Origin: Cryobacterium sp. GrIS_2_6
Lineage (GTDB): Bacteria > Actinomycetota > Actinomycetes > Actinomycetales > Microbacteriaceae
DNA: 64,000 nt
Direction of reading: 5' to 3'
NCBI RefSeq assembly: GCF_035984545.1
Contig: NZ_JAXCHP010000001.1
Coordinates: 2,108,001-2,172,000, forward strand
The position numbers and the translations under genes are program-made. Below, piece after piece: positions 51,671 to 60,017 of this stretch; position 1 is the stretch's first letter; each line of letters begins with the position of its first letter. The notes beneath the pieces are model-generated. The model saw only the letters and a program-made list of their open reading frames with translations. It did not search any database and was not told the origin of the DNA.

Positions 51671-51772
51671 ATCGGCAGCGATGACCTCAACACGTACGCC
51701 GACCTCTTCGACGACCACCTCGACCTGGTGCCCGACGCCCTCGACGACGCCCGCACCCTCAGCTTCGACTGA
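51671..51772 (+). pseudogene. C-terminal remnant of a tyrosine recombinase
   Basis: DLNTYADLFDDHLDLVPDAL followed by a short tail and stop matches the C-terminal end of phage-type integrases (T-L-x-T-Y-x-H-L-F-x-D-x-L-D-x-V), just after where the catalytic Tyr lies. The rest of the gene is gone. It marks an old integration event at the left part of the accessory region. Confidence 0.65.
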
Positions 51773-51826
51773 ACGCTGCCGCGCAGCTCTCTCCTGCAAT
51801 CCGCGTCGGGTTAGATCGTCGATTCG

Positions 51827-52105
51827 CTAGTCGTCAAAGATACTGAACCGATAGGTGACCGTCGACATCTTCTTGCTGGGGACCCAGTCAACGGTCGGAT
51901 TGGGAAGAAAGTACCTGAGCACCACGCGTTGCAGGAACGCAATGAGATTCAGGTCGAACCAGCTCAGGCACTGACGCACCGAAACGGATCTTGACCACGA
52001 ATAGAAGAAGACCCATGCAACGACTCCGCTCGGAATTACGAGCCATAACAACGGGGCACGGAGCATCATCAGCACGATGGCCACCTCCCCGGGCAGCTCG
52101 CGCAT
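51827..52105 (-). CDS. hypothetical membrane protein
   Basis: 92 residues from the ATG at 52105, with two helices (EVAIVLMMLRAPLLWLVIPS, VVAWVFFYSWSRS). The frame is open upstream to about 52230 and reads WGDFSDQPVGIAKRGRFSTW there, so the true start may lie earlier or the gene may be truncated. Function unknown. Confidence 0.45.
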   Translation of the reverse strand: MRELPGEVAIVLMMLRAPLLWLVIPSGVVAWVFFYSWSRSVSVRQCLSWFDLNLIAFLQRVVLRYFLPNPTVDWVPSKKMSTVTYRFSIFDD

Positions 52106-52259
52106 TAGAAGCCACCACGTCGAAAAGCGACCGCGCTTCGCGATCCCGACGGGCTGATCGCTGAAGTCGCCCCATTGACTGCCGACATTGACCGATCCCC
52201 TATCCGATTCGACGACCCCTGAGCGCGACTTCAGCCCAACTACTCTCCGTGTCGTGAGT

Positions 52260-52871
52260 TTACTGTGGGCCTATCCTGAGACGCACCGCCGCCTGGACAT
52301 CGTCTCCCTGCTGTCGTCCCAAGGAGAAAAGCGACGTTGGTGCCAGCCTGAAACGGAGCGGGCGTTGCTCGCCCTTGCACGTCACAGTGGCTTCATTCGT
52401 CAACCACATGCGTTGCCGAACGGAGAAGTCCGCTATTTCGTTCCACTTGATGACGTGAATTAGCAATTCGGTAGGCAAGCGGAGCGGCAAGTAGATCTCG
52501 AGGCCGTTGTCGGTGGCGACGACGTAGACACTCGTCGGGCCCATCCAACGAAGCCACCGGTTCTCGATCTGATGTATTAGCCACCGACACGACGCCGAGT
52601 CCGGACTTCCACTGAATGAAGATGGTGCGGCTTTGGATATCACCAGCTGCTCAAGTGAACGCCGCTGCGATCCAATCCGAAAAGCAAGAGCAGATGCGAA
52701 GAGCGAGACCGCGAACACCAATGTGAACAGCACTCCCGGAAGACTGCTGAATATGCCGGTTGGGCGAGACAATCCCAATCCGAAGTACTGAACAGGAATC
52801 AAAATGAGGAATGCGAATATTCCGAGCCATCCGATGGCACCTACTGTCCTCATCGTAAAGAAACCGAGCAT
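52260..52871 (-). CDS. hypothetical membrane protein
   Basis: 203 residues. Two N-terminal helices (AIGWLGIFAFLILIPVQYFG, LPGVLFTLVFAVSLFASALA), then a soluble domain (TSVYVVATDNGLEIYLPLRL, HVIKWNEIADFSVRQRMWL). The opposite strand carries a 91-codon frame across its 3-prime half that looks like a shadow. Function unknown. Confidence 0.6.
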   Translation of the reverse strand: MLGFFTMRTVGAIGWLGIFAFLILIPVQYFGLGLSRPTGIFSSLPGVLFTLVFAVSLFASALAFRIGSQRRSLEQLVISKAAPSSFSGSPDSASCRWLIHQIENRWLRWMGPTSVYVVATDNGLEIYLPLRLPTELLIHVIKWNEIADFSVRQRMWLTNEATVTCKGEQRPLRFRLAPTSLFSLGRQQGDDVQAAVRLRIGPQ

Positions 52872-53050
52872 CTAGATCCCTTCATAATTGCTAGCTCCAT
52901 CGTGGCAGTTCATTATTCAGTGCTAGGTGGTGCAGGGCGGCAATCAGATCGATGCCGATCTACCTGTCTCCTCGCCCATCGGCTGTGTCATTGTTGCATT
53001 GCCCTGCGCCGGTAGCCGAACCCTGACCGGGCGCCCGAGTTGGGGATCTC

Positions 53051-53659
53051 TCAGCGGTCATCGCGGCGTCGGGCGACGATGGCTGCCACCGGGCGCTGGC
53101 CGGCGGTCTTCCGGACGTGCGATTCGACCACGTCGAAACCGGTCGCGTTCAACTCGGTGCTGAGGTCATCCACGGGCCATCGGTATGCCGGCGTGACGGC
53201 GTGGGCGAATTCCTCGACCGTCTGGCCGTCGAAGAATCCGACAAGTAGCGTGCCGCCGGGTTTGAGCGCGCGACTGAACTCTTGGAGAGGAATCTGTATC
53301 GTCTCGGGCTCGTAGTGAATGAGGGAGTACCAGGAGAGGATCCCGCCAATTGAACCCGTGTCGGCGTCGAGCGAGTCGAGACTGCCAAGCGTGTAGCTCA
53401 CGCCGGGAAAGGTGTTCGTGGCGTACGTGACGAACTCGGGCACCAAATCGACTCCGCGAGCAACATAGCCTTGCTCCGCGAGGAAGTTGGTCCAATGACC
53501 TGGACCACACCCAGCATCGACTATTTCCCCGTCGACATCGCTGGCCCACTGGGAAACGAGTTGGAGATCGGATGGGTGCACGGCAGCCATCGACCCCAAG
53601 AGTTCGGTGTACTCCCTTGCTCGGCGTGAGTACGCCGCGGTGCTGACCGTGTTGACCAT
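53051..53659 (-). CDS. class I SAM-dependent methyltransferase
   Basis: 202 residues. Motif I is EIVDAGCGPGHWTNFLAEQG near residue 45, then ARGVDLVPEFV, GILSWYSLIHYEP and LKPGGTLLVGFFDG. Start at 53659 (MVNTVSTAAYSRRA); a longer frame upstream overlaps the divergent gene. A small-molecule methyltransferase of unknown substrate. Confidence 0.8.
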   Translation of the reverse strand: MVNTVSTAAYSRRAREYTELLGSMAAVHPSDLQLVSQWASDVDGEIVDAGCGPGHWTNFLAEQGYVARGVDLVPEFVTYATNTFPGVSYTLGSLDSLDADTGSIGGILSWYSLIHYEPETIQIPLQEFSRALKPGGTLLVGFFDGQTVEEFAHAVTPAYRWPVDDLSTELNATGFDVVESHVRKTAGQRPVAAIVARRRDDR

Positions 53660-53798
53660 GCGGTCGAGTCTAGGCAGGGTCGAGCCATGTGCCCGTAAGA
53701 GGGGAAGGGAAGCGCGACAGAGGTGGGGTAATTCCACCCGAGTGTTGAGCGGGCCGATGTTGAGTCCGAAGGGAACAGCGGCTGCTACTGTCAGCTTC

Positions 53799-54140
53799 AT
53801 GCCAGAGGCCAACCGGGACTATCGGGCCGCACCCTTGTTGAAAGTGATGCTCACAGCGGCGATCGTGGTCTCGGCGGTTTCGCTGGCTGTAGCCATCGTG
53901 ATTGCCGTCTTCGTTGACGTGCAGGGCGACTACCTCGGTGCACGGTCTGAACAAACCGGGGGCTTCGACCCAAGCGTGTTTCCACCATGGAACGGAGCGC
54001 TGTGGCTGATTGGAAACCTGTTCCCCGTCCTTATTGCGATCTTGCTCGTGATGCTGATCGTTGCGCGCATTATCGCCGGAACACGACGTGACCGCCGTGG
54101 CAGCACCCTCGACGAAAATATCATCGTGTCCAGACCGTGA
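53799..54140 (+). CDS. small two-helix membrane protein
   Basis: 113 residues from ATG 53799. Helices at residues 14-38 and 68-92 (LIGNLFPVLIAILLVMLIVA), and an extracytoplasmic loop (DYLGARSEQTGGFDPSVFPP). Divergent from the methyltransferase gene. Function unknown. Confidence 0.65.
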   Translation: MPEANRDYRAAPLLKVMLTAAIVVSAVSLAVAIVIAVFVDVQGDYLGARSEQTGGFDPSVFPPWNGALWLIGNLFPVLIAILLVMLIVARIIAGTRRDRRGSTLDENIIVSRP

Positions 54141-54305
54141 CACCACGGGTCACACTGATTGCAAACGGGATCCTGACGGACACAGATTCAGGCGCCAGAC
54201 CATCCACTCTCAGAAGTGTCGACATGGTCTCACTTGGGAACCCTCTGCGGGATTCCTAACCGTGGCGTCTTGGGGCGAGATTGGATAGTTCTGCTTCGCG
54301 GGTTT

Positions 54306-55154
54306 TTACGCGCCGATCTCGGTGAGGAGAACGCGCTGTTCTTGCTGGGTGAGGCCGGATCAACGTTCCCGGTCGAGTCCACGGGCCCGTTCGTCCGCCA
54401 GCACGTCCTCGAGCGTGTCCTGCAGGGTTCGCTCGGTTCCGCCCGCTGCGACAAAACGGCTGCGGCTGCGCCGGGCGAAGGCGGAGTCGGTGCGGGGAAG
54501 CCACAGCGGCAGGGACCGGGGGCCAGCCCAGCAATTGACTCTGTGCGCGGTCAGCCATTCATCCTCGGCCGCGATGAGTTCGCCCGTATGGCCGGCAACC
54601 CGGGCGGCGGCCAGCAGAACCGTGGAGAGTTCATATTCGCTCCCGACGGCGTTGTAGATGCCGGTCAGGCCGCGCAGTCCCGCACTGATGAGCCATCCGG
54701 CAAGGTCCCGAACATCGATGAACTGCACGTACCGATCCTGGGCATTCGGCACGAGAACAGCTTCCTCGGGAGCAGCGGCAAGCCTGGATACCCAATAGCT
54801 GAACCGGTCGCTCCTGTCGCCCGGCCCCGCGATCAGGCCCGGTCTCGCAATAAGAAGACGATCACCCACCGCCTCCGCCGTGGCGCGTTCAGCGGCGACT
54901 TTCGCGTGCGCGTAACCGTCGAGGTCGGTTGGCTCGACGAGGATGGCATCCTCGTCGGCATCCGGTTCAGCATTGCTCGCATACACGGAGACGGAGGAGA
55001 CCAGGGTCCAATGCGCCGTGCTGCGAGCCAAAGCCTCGAGCGCTCCGGCGACGAGGTCCGCGTCATAGCTGAGCTCAATGATTTCGTCCCAGGCTTCAGC
55101 AGAGACAAGGTCGTAGGCGCCAGAGGATCGCCGGTCGGAGCGGACAAGCGTCAC
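54306..55154 (-). pseudogene. NAD-dependent epimerase/reductase, truncated at both ends
   Basis: Extended-SDR region VSSVSVYASNAEPDADEDAI, DGYAHAKVAAERAT with the Y-x-x-x-K motif, and RPGLIAGPGDRSDRF. The N-terminal Rossmann glycine motif is missing at 55154, where the sequence joins the IS21 fragment. At the other end an in-frame TGA near 54361 interrupts a tail that would read SGLTQQEQRVLLTEIGA to a TAA at 54306. A dead gene. Confidence 0.75.
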
Positions 55155-55573
55155 GCCGGGTGGGACTTGTGGCCGACCCGCGACGTCGCCCCCGAGACAG
55201 CGGCGTGCTCGCCATAGAGGCGGCAGAAGCGGTCGTAGCTCATCGTCGCCTGCGCCATCGATGAGGCGTCTACATACTCCTGGTGCAACAGCTTCAACGT
55301 CACCCCGACCCTGGCCAACTCCGTATGCACCCGCGCCCAGTCCGGCTGCGCGAACACACTCTCGTGGACGCCGCGGCCGGGGAACAACGTCGAATACACC
55401 CTGGCCTCCGACAACTCCGCGACGTCGTCCCAGTCGAGCCCGAGCCGCTCTGCTGCATCGAGCACAGCCCGAATACTGTGCCGGGACAGCCCCTGAGCGG
55501 ACTCGATAGCCCGTCGCGACAAACCCTGATTACGCAGCTGCAGGATCTGCTTCGCTTTGATCTTCCGTGCCAT
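55151..55573 (-). pseudogene. istA fragment (IS21 family)
   Basis: 141 residues of the IstA N-terminus, MARKIKAKQILQLRNQGLSR with its helix-turn-helix, SRHSIRAVLDAAERLGLDWD, and YDRFCRLYGEHAAVSGATSR, ending where the DDE domain should begin (VGHKSHPA, then stop). The rest of IstA and IstB is absent. Confidence 0.85.
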
Positions 55574-55730
55574 TGCCGGTACTCCTTCCACCACGTGGCG
55601 CTCACATGGTGGGAGGAGCTTTTCAGGTGGTGCTCAACCACGCCGGCAGTGGGGCTGAACGATACGAATCACGCATCTGAACAGTGGGGCTCAACCGCAC
55701 CACAGGTGGTGCCCAACGAAGCCAATATTC
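55151..55730. mobile_element. IS21-family remnant
   Basis: The remnant consists of the istA 5-prime part and about 150 bases of left-end sequence with repeated GTGGGGCT-type motifs (55660-55720). The outer end abuts a truncated GNAT gene at 55731; the inner end abuts the truncated reductase. Insertion followed by a deletion is the simplest explanation. Confidence 0.7.
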
Positions 55731-55817
55731 ATGATCGGCCGCGAACTCCTCGGCAATCGTTTCCTGCCACTCATCGAACTCATGCTTCGTCATCGGACGG
55801 ATGCTTATCTCGCTCAT
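55731..55817 (-). pseudogene. GNAT acetyltransferase, N-terminal stub
   Basis: 29 residues, MSEISIRPMTKHEFDEWQET then IAEEFAADH, the usual start of a GNAT family with R-P-x-T near residue 7, then cut by the IS21 end. The remaining acetyltransferase is missing. Confidence 0.6.
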
Positions 55818-55948
55818 GCCGTATAAATTACCGCGGCATGATCCGGCATCACTAGCCGAATGGCTAACCCTGATCGACGCGGGTTGGGAGCACACCGACG
55901 CGTGGGGGTTGGGTCGCGCAATGTTTCACACGGGAAAGTGCGCGGACA

Positions 55949-56449
55949 TCAAAGACGTGAGCCGTGGACCGATCGGACATCGATCGTCCCGCCATGGTCG
56001 TCCCCTTCGAATTCCAGCCCGATCTTTTCCGCTACTCGTCTGGAGGCTCTGTTGTCGGGGTGGATGATCGCGACCAGGTGACCTGCCCCCAAGATATCTC
56101 GAGCGAAGTCGCGGCAGGCCGCTGCGGCCTCGGTTGCGTAGCCTCGTCCCTGCATCTCGGCCGGCACGTGGTAGCCGACTTCAAGTTCGGGTCGACCGTT
56201 GACCACCTGCCACGTCAGGCCGCAGTCACCGGCGAACTCACCGGCCTTCGTCTCGATGATCCAAAGACCGTAGCCGTCTTCGACGTAGTTGCTCTTGTTC
56301 CAGTCGATCCACGCCTGGGCCCCCTCACGGCTTTTCGGTCGTGGGTAGAACTCCATCACGGCCGGGTCAGCCAGCATGACAGCCATGTCTTCGAGGTCAT
56401 CGTCGGTCATGTTTCGAAAAATCAACCGGTCTGAGCGAGGGAACGACAT
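55949..56449 (-). CDS. GNAT N-acetyltransferase
   Basis: 166 residues, RimJ/RimL-like. DRLIFRNMTDDDLEDMAVML at the start, ELEVGYHVPAEMQGRGYATE as the acetyl-CoA binding Q-x-x-G-x-A motif, and HPDNRASRRVAEKIGLEFEG. It acetylates an amine, possibly a protein N-terminus or small molecule. Complete and apparently functional. Confidence 0.85.
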   Translation of the reverse strand: MSFPRSDRLIFRNMTDDDLEDMAVMLADPAVMEFYPRPKSREGAQAWIDWNKSNYVEDGYGLWIIETKAGEFAGDCGLTWQVVNGRPELEVGYHVPAEMQGRGYATEAAAACRDFARDILGAGHLVAIIHPDNRASRRVAEKIGLEFEGDDHGGTIDVRSVHGSRL

Positions 56450-56717
56450 AGTTCGAGCTTAGGAGGCAGCCCTGCCCGGAGGTCGATCCGATTGTGGCCA
56501 CCGCGGAACCCCCTACGGGACGGGATTTTGAGTGCTTGCCAGCGGGCGATTTGTCCGCTCTGGCTAGAATGTGGTGGTCGCATACGTGTTCCGGGGGAGG
56601 CGCCTATCGGGGTGCCTCGTCAGGTTCGATTTCCTGAATCCTCCACCAAGAGCCACTCTTCGCTGCGAAACAGAACGGCTGTATCACCGCCCCGGCAGCG
56701 GAACGCCTTGCGGGCGA

Positions 56718-57254
56718 TTATTCGTGAACGCCAGCTTCGGCTGTTCGGAGTTTGCTCACGGGTCGGATCATCGCCATGCGCGGCCAGGCTTCGAGCCCTC
56801 GCGCAGCTTCTGTATCCATTCGAGCGCCCATCGCCGCGCCCCAGTCACCTGGCAGGAAAGCACGGAAGCCGAGGCGCTCGTAGTATGGCGCGTTCCACGG
56901 AACGTCTCGGAATGTGGTCAGCGTCACAGCGGGGAGTCCGCGTTCCCGTGCCCAAGAGTCAGCCACGACAATCAGTTGCGCTCCGATTCCCTGACGCGCA
57001 TGCTCCGGGTGGACCGTGACCTGCTCAATATGGGCAGCTCCGTCAACCTGCTCGAGGAGCAAGTAGGCGACGATCACACCGTCGACCAGCCACACAAACG
57101 CTCCACGGTCCGTGACGAAGCGCTGGAAATCCTGCCTGCTGATCGGTTGATCATCGGCGACTATCGCCATGTTGATGTTGCGGAACAACTCGCCGGCGGC
57201 TCGCTCGATCTCGGTGATCCGGAAATGGTCCTCGAGACTGGAAAGACGTCGCAC
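56718..57254 (-). CDS. GNAT N-acetyltransferase
   Basis: 178 residues. FVWLVDGVIVAYLLLEQVDG, then HIEQVTVHPEHARQGIGAQL (acetyl-CoA motif) and PYYERLGFRAFLPGDWGAAM. The GTG at 57254 with GGAGG 8 bases upstream is preferred; the frame is open further upstream without a ribosome site and over a divergent gene. Substrate unknown. Confidence 0.8.
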   Translation of the reverse strand: MRRLSSLEDHFRITEIERAAGELFRNINMAIVADDQPISRQDFQRFVTDRGAFVWLVDGVIVAYLLLEQVDGAAHIEQVTVHPEHARQGIGAQLIVVADSWARERGLPAVTLTTFRDVPWNAPYYERLGFRAFLPGDWGAAMGARMDTEAARGLEAWPRMAMIRPVSKLRTAEAGVHE

Positions 57255-57345
57255 CTTTCGATCCTCCCACTCCAGCTCAGGACCTACCCGCACGGGAACC
57301 TCTACCGGGCGACGGGTGAGTCGGTCGAGAGGTAAATTCGGAGAT

Positions 57346-57564
57346 GTGACCAGTCGCAATGGACGAATCGCGCTGATCACCGTCGGCGTGATCGCTTTGA
57401 TCCTTGGTGGAGTGTGGGCCGGGCAGGGCATGAATCCAATCCCGGGGAGTTTCACAACAGGTAGCCGCATGTGGCTTTCCATCGGGCTCATCATCGCCAT
57501 CGTCGGCATCATCCTGATTGTGCTCGGCCTACGCCGGCCAGGGCACGGCGGCACGAGCAGGTGA
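57346..57564 (+). CDS. small membrane protein
   Basis: 72 residues, GTG start. Two helices (IALITVGVIALILGGVWAGQ, WLSIGLIIAIVGIILIVLGL). Function unknown. It is divergent from the GNAT gene and convergent with the next one. Confidence 0.6.
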   Translation: MTSRNGRIALITVGVIALILGGVWAGQGMNPIPGSFTTGSRMWLSIGLIIAIVGIILIVLGLRRPGHGGTSR

Positions 57565-57645
57565 GACTCCAACTATCGCGAGCCAAGATGGTGCTCCGAC
57601 GCACGCTCGACGAACCCTCACGGGTCGCCTTTGGCGGATCGCGCG

Positions 57646-57903
57646 CTAGCTTTCAGGCGAGTCATCCTGAGACTTGTCCGGCGCGAATTTCTGCAGATAG
57701 CGGCGACGGCCGTAATAGATGAGCGCCGCTAGCCCCCAGATGAACTGCATGGCACCGAGTACCAACATGAATACGTCGCCCGGCTCGCCCTCCCCCTGAG
57801 TGATCCGAAGCAAGACTTGCGCCATGCCAGCGACAGCGAGGACCGCGGCCGCCAGGATGTTGACGGTGCTTCGCGTCTTGCTGATCGGGGGTACCGGAGC
57901 CAT
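57646..57903 (-). CDS. small membrane protein
   Basis: 85 residues, two helices (TVNILAAAVLAVAGMAQVLL, FMLVLGAMQFIWGLAALIYY) and a charged C-terminus (RRRYLQKFAPDKSQDDSPES). Function unknown. Confidence 0.65.
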   Translation of the reverse strand: MAPVPPISKTRSTVNILAAAVLAVAGMAQVLLRITQGEGEPGDVFMLVLGAMQFIWGLAALIYYGRRRYLQKFAPDKSQDDSPES

Positions 57904-58064
57904 GCAGCCGAGCGTACTCCCGGACTGGTTCGCGTATCGCTCATACGACCGCCCGTAAGCGGGCCCCTATCGAGACAAATTCCTGCCCCAGCAATGCGGT
58001 CGCCTGGTCGGGCGCACTTGTGTCACATGGGAACCCTCGACGGACGCATCGACAGCTGCGAGCA

Positions 58065-58361
58065 TTACCGCATCGCCTCCAGTTGGGTGAAGTACTTGGT
58101 TGTTTCTCCCTCGCCCCAGACATCGACTTCGTATGTCAGATTGAGTTTCGCCTTCTCCCATGCCGTGACATGTCCCGGCAGGCCCGATGCCAACGTATCA
58201 TCGGGGTTATCCATCGTCTGTGTCCAACCGTTCGCGGTCAGTTCTTGCGTGTAGTGGGCGACCACCTCTGCTTGGGTGTGGGTGGTTGTGCCTAATTTTC
58301 CGGTATGCCCAACCCTGACACGTAGGGAGGCGGTGACAAACGAGACTCCGCTCGGAGTGAC
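58065..58361 (-). pseudogene. C-terminal fragment of an unknown protein
   Basis: An open minus-strand frame with SGVSFVTASLRVRVGHTGK, HTQAEVVAHYTQELTANGWT and TKYFTQLEAMR, without a start codon; a TAA precedes it in frame. The sequence reads like the end of a secreted or lipoprotein domain. It abuts the PPOX remnant at 58362, so a deletion probably joined two genes. Confidence 0.5.
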
Positions 58362-58489
58362 TTATTCGGCGGGATTCGACTTCCTGGAGGCAGAGATTGT
58401 CTTCTCGTTCCAGACCGGGTCGCGACCGGTTGTCCTGTCCTGCGATAGGTGGTGAGCAGCATGTGCTTGCCGAGGTTCGGCACGGTCAT
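58362..58489 (-). pseudogene. PPOX/F420-type oxidoreductase remnant
   Basis: Begins MTVPNLGKHMLLTTYRRTGQ PVAT, the family start, overlapping the MarR stop (ATGA). A one-base loss in GCGACCCGGTC shifts the frame; the shifted frame reads PVWNEKTISASRKSNPAE, then a stop at 58362. The remaining barrel is missing. It was the third gene of the operon. Confidence 0.55.
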
Positions 58490-58941
58490 GATCGGTTCTC
58501 CCTGGATCGAAGTGATAAGTCGTCGCTGGCCATCCGGGCGACGTCACCGACCTCGGCGAGGAACGCGGCGATCGCTTCCCGCATGGCGGGGTCGAGGGAG
58601 GCGGCGAGCTTCCGCACCTGTTCGTCGGCCGCCGCATAACCGGCGTGAAGTTCGGTGAACCTTGCCGTCGAGCTGAGCTGCGCGGACCGCCCGTCTTCCG
58701 AGTCCCGGGAGCGGGTGATCCAGCGGTCGGCTTCCAGCCGGGAAAGCATCCCTGTCAGGGTCGCCGCTCGCACGCCGGTACGAGACGCAAGGTACTTGGG
58801 TGTACACGGCCCGTCCCGGTCGATCACGTCGAGGATGTCGAGGTCGCGCGCATTCAGGCCAACAGTCTCGGCGATGCGATCGTTCAAGATGCCCAACTCG
58901 ATGCGGAGGCTGCGGATCAGGCCGTTGAGCTCGCGGCTCAT
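58486..58941 (-). CDS. MarR-family transcriptional regulator
   Basis: 151 residues. Winged helix: LNARDLDILDVIDRDGPCTP then LASRTGVRAATLTGMLSRLE and DRWITRSRDSEDGRSAQLSS (wing). Start overlaps the preceding gene by 4 bases, stop overlaps the next. It probably represses its own operon through the palindrome at 59600-59618, responding to a small molecule. Confidence 0.88.
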   Translation of the reverse strand: MSRELNGLIRSLRIELGILNDRIAETVGLNARDLDILDVIDRDGPCTPKYLASRTGVRAATLTGMLSRLEADRWITRSRDSEDGRSAQLSSTARFTELHAGYAAADEQVRKLAASLDPAMREAIAAFLAEVGDVARMASDDLSLRSRENRS

Positions 58942-59585
58942 CGCCGGGTGGTCGGCGCGACTACCGAGCGGATGTGACCGTTCGGACTAAGTTCCGCGAC
59001 CATCGCCGCCGCAAGGTCGGCGCGAGAGGTGTAGCCCTGGGAGGGGTGGTCGAAATCGACCCGATACTCCGACACTCTGTCGCGATCGACCAGCCGACCC
59101 GGTCTCATCACCGTCCACTCGATGTCATCGCACCCGCGCAGGTATTCCTCCATCCGGCGCATATCCGCGTAGAGCGTTCGCCCCGGCACGTTCCGCAGGA
59201 ACGGAAACAACACATGATCCGCGAACCAGTTCATCGGCGGGGGCGGATACGTCAGCCCCGAACTCACCACCACCAGGCGACGCCCACGAGCCCCCGCACG
59301 CATCCCCTCAACGATCGCCCGCACCCCGGCCGAGTAAACCATGATCTCGTCCCGCCGATACGGTGAGCCGAGCACCGAGATCACCGCATCAGCACCCTCC
59401 ACCGCGGCCGGAACGCCAACGCCCGAGACCGCATCAGCACTGACCTGAACCAACCGGCCACTTCGCGGCAGCGGCAATGGATCCAGCCGGCGACTCACCG
59501 CGCGAACCCGGTACCCCACCGCCAGCGCCTCCCCACACACCAAATGCCCCGTCGGCCCCGCAGCGCCGAACACCACAACCTCCAC
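58938..59585 (-). CDS. NAD(P)-binding protein (NmrA/SDR-like)
   Basis: 215 residues, GTG start after AAAGGAGCG. VVVFGAAGPTGHLVCGEAL is the Rossmann motif, GADAVISVLGSPY and RRLVVVSSGLTYPP follow, and MRRMEEYLRGCDDIEWTVMR marks the atypical extended SDR/NmrA-like type. First gene of the operon with marR and the PPOX remnant. Its function, as a flavin reductase-like or sensor protein, cannot be decided. Confidence 0.8.
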   Translation of the reverse strand: MEVVVFGAAGPTGHLVCGEALAVGYRVRAVSRRLDPLPLPRSGRLVQVSADAVSGVGVPAAVEGADAVISVLGSPYRRDEIMVYSAGVRAIVEGMRAGARGRRLVVVSSGLTYPPPPMNWFADHVLFPFLRNVPGRTLYADMRRMEEYLRGCDDIEWTVMRPGRLVDRDRVSEYRVDFDHPSQGYTSRADLAAAMVAELSPNGHIRSVVAPTTRR

Positions 59586-59599
59586 GATCCGCTCCTTTT

Positions 59600-59618
59600 T
59601 AGTACGGTAATCGTACTA
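59600..59618 (-). promoter_or_regulatory. MarR-type operator
   Basis: TAGTACG and CGTACTA flank five bases: a perfect inverted repeat 15 bases upstream of the first gene of the MarR operon. Such short palindromes with 5-base spacers are typical MarR sites. Confidence 0.7.
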
Positions 59619-59643
59619 TATCAGGGTTGGATCGCTCTGCGAA

Positions 59644-59889
59644 TCACGCCAGTCGTGATCCGCTACCTTCCGTGCGATTTTGGGGTGCGACAGCGACGCT
59701 TCGAATGAGAGCGTGTCGACGGTCCTCGCTGATCTCGTAACCATTGCTGCCCACTATCTGGCGATCCGCGTCCCGCTCCACCCAGAGCCGCACCGAACCC
59801 GTCTCGAGACCGGCCAACGTCAGATCCGCACCGGTCAGGAACGCTCGGAGGCCCTGGACGTCAGATGCCCGCACCTGCTCGTAACCCAT
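59644..59889 (-). pseudogene. GNAT acetyltransferase, truncated
   Basis: 81 residues with EQVRASDVQGLRAFLTGADL, VRLWVERDADRQIVGSNGYE and ALIRSVAVAPQNR, resembling the first half of an ArsN2-type GNAT. The Q/RxxGxG acetyl-CoA loop breaks into TEGSGSRLA and stop. The other half is missing, cut next to the operator of the MarR operon. Confidence 0.65.
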
Positions 59890-59966
59890 GCAACGACGCT
59901 ATCCTCCTCGCGTCCGATAGACGAAGCCCTTGCGAACGCGGGAATGAGACTGGGTGGGTCGTGTCC

Positions 59967-60008
59967 GGGTCTCTGTTGCGCGCAGATGGACTCCGCGCAA
60001 CAGAGCCC
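59967..60008 (-). terminator. hairpin after the PheRS-like gene
   Basis: GGGCTCTGTTGCGCG (minus strand) pairs with its near-perfect complement with one bulged base and an 11-base loop, 10 bases past the stop. No T-run. Confidence 0.7.
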
Positions 60009-60017
60009 GTCAACCGG

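Noticed and set aside
52188..52463. 91-codon plus-strand frame over the end of the 52260-52871 gene
   Set aside because: No ribosome site or family pattern; the minus-strand gene with two helices and a soluble domain is the better call.
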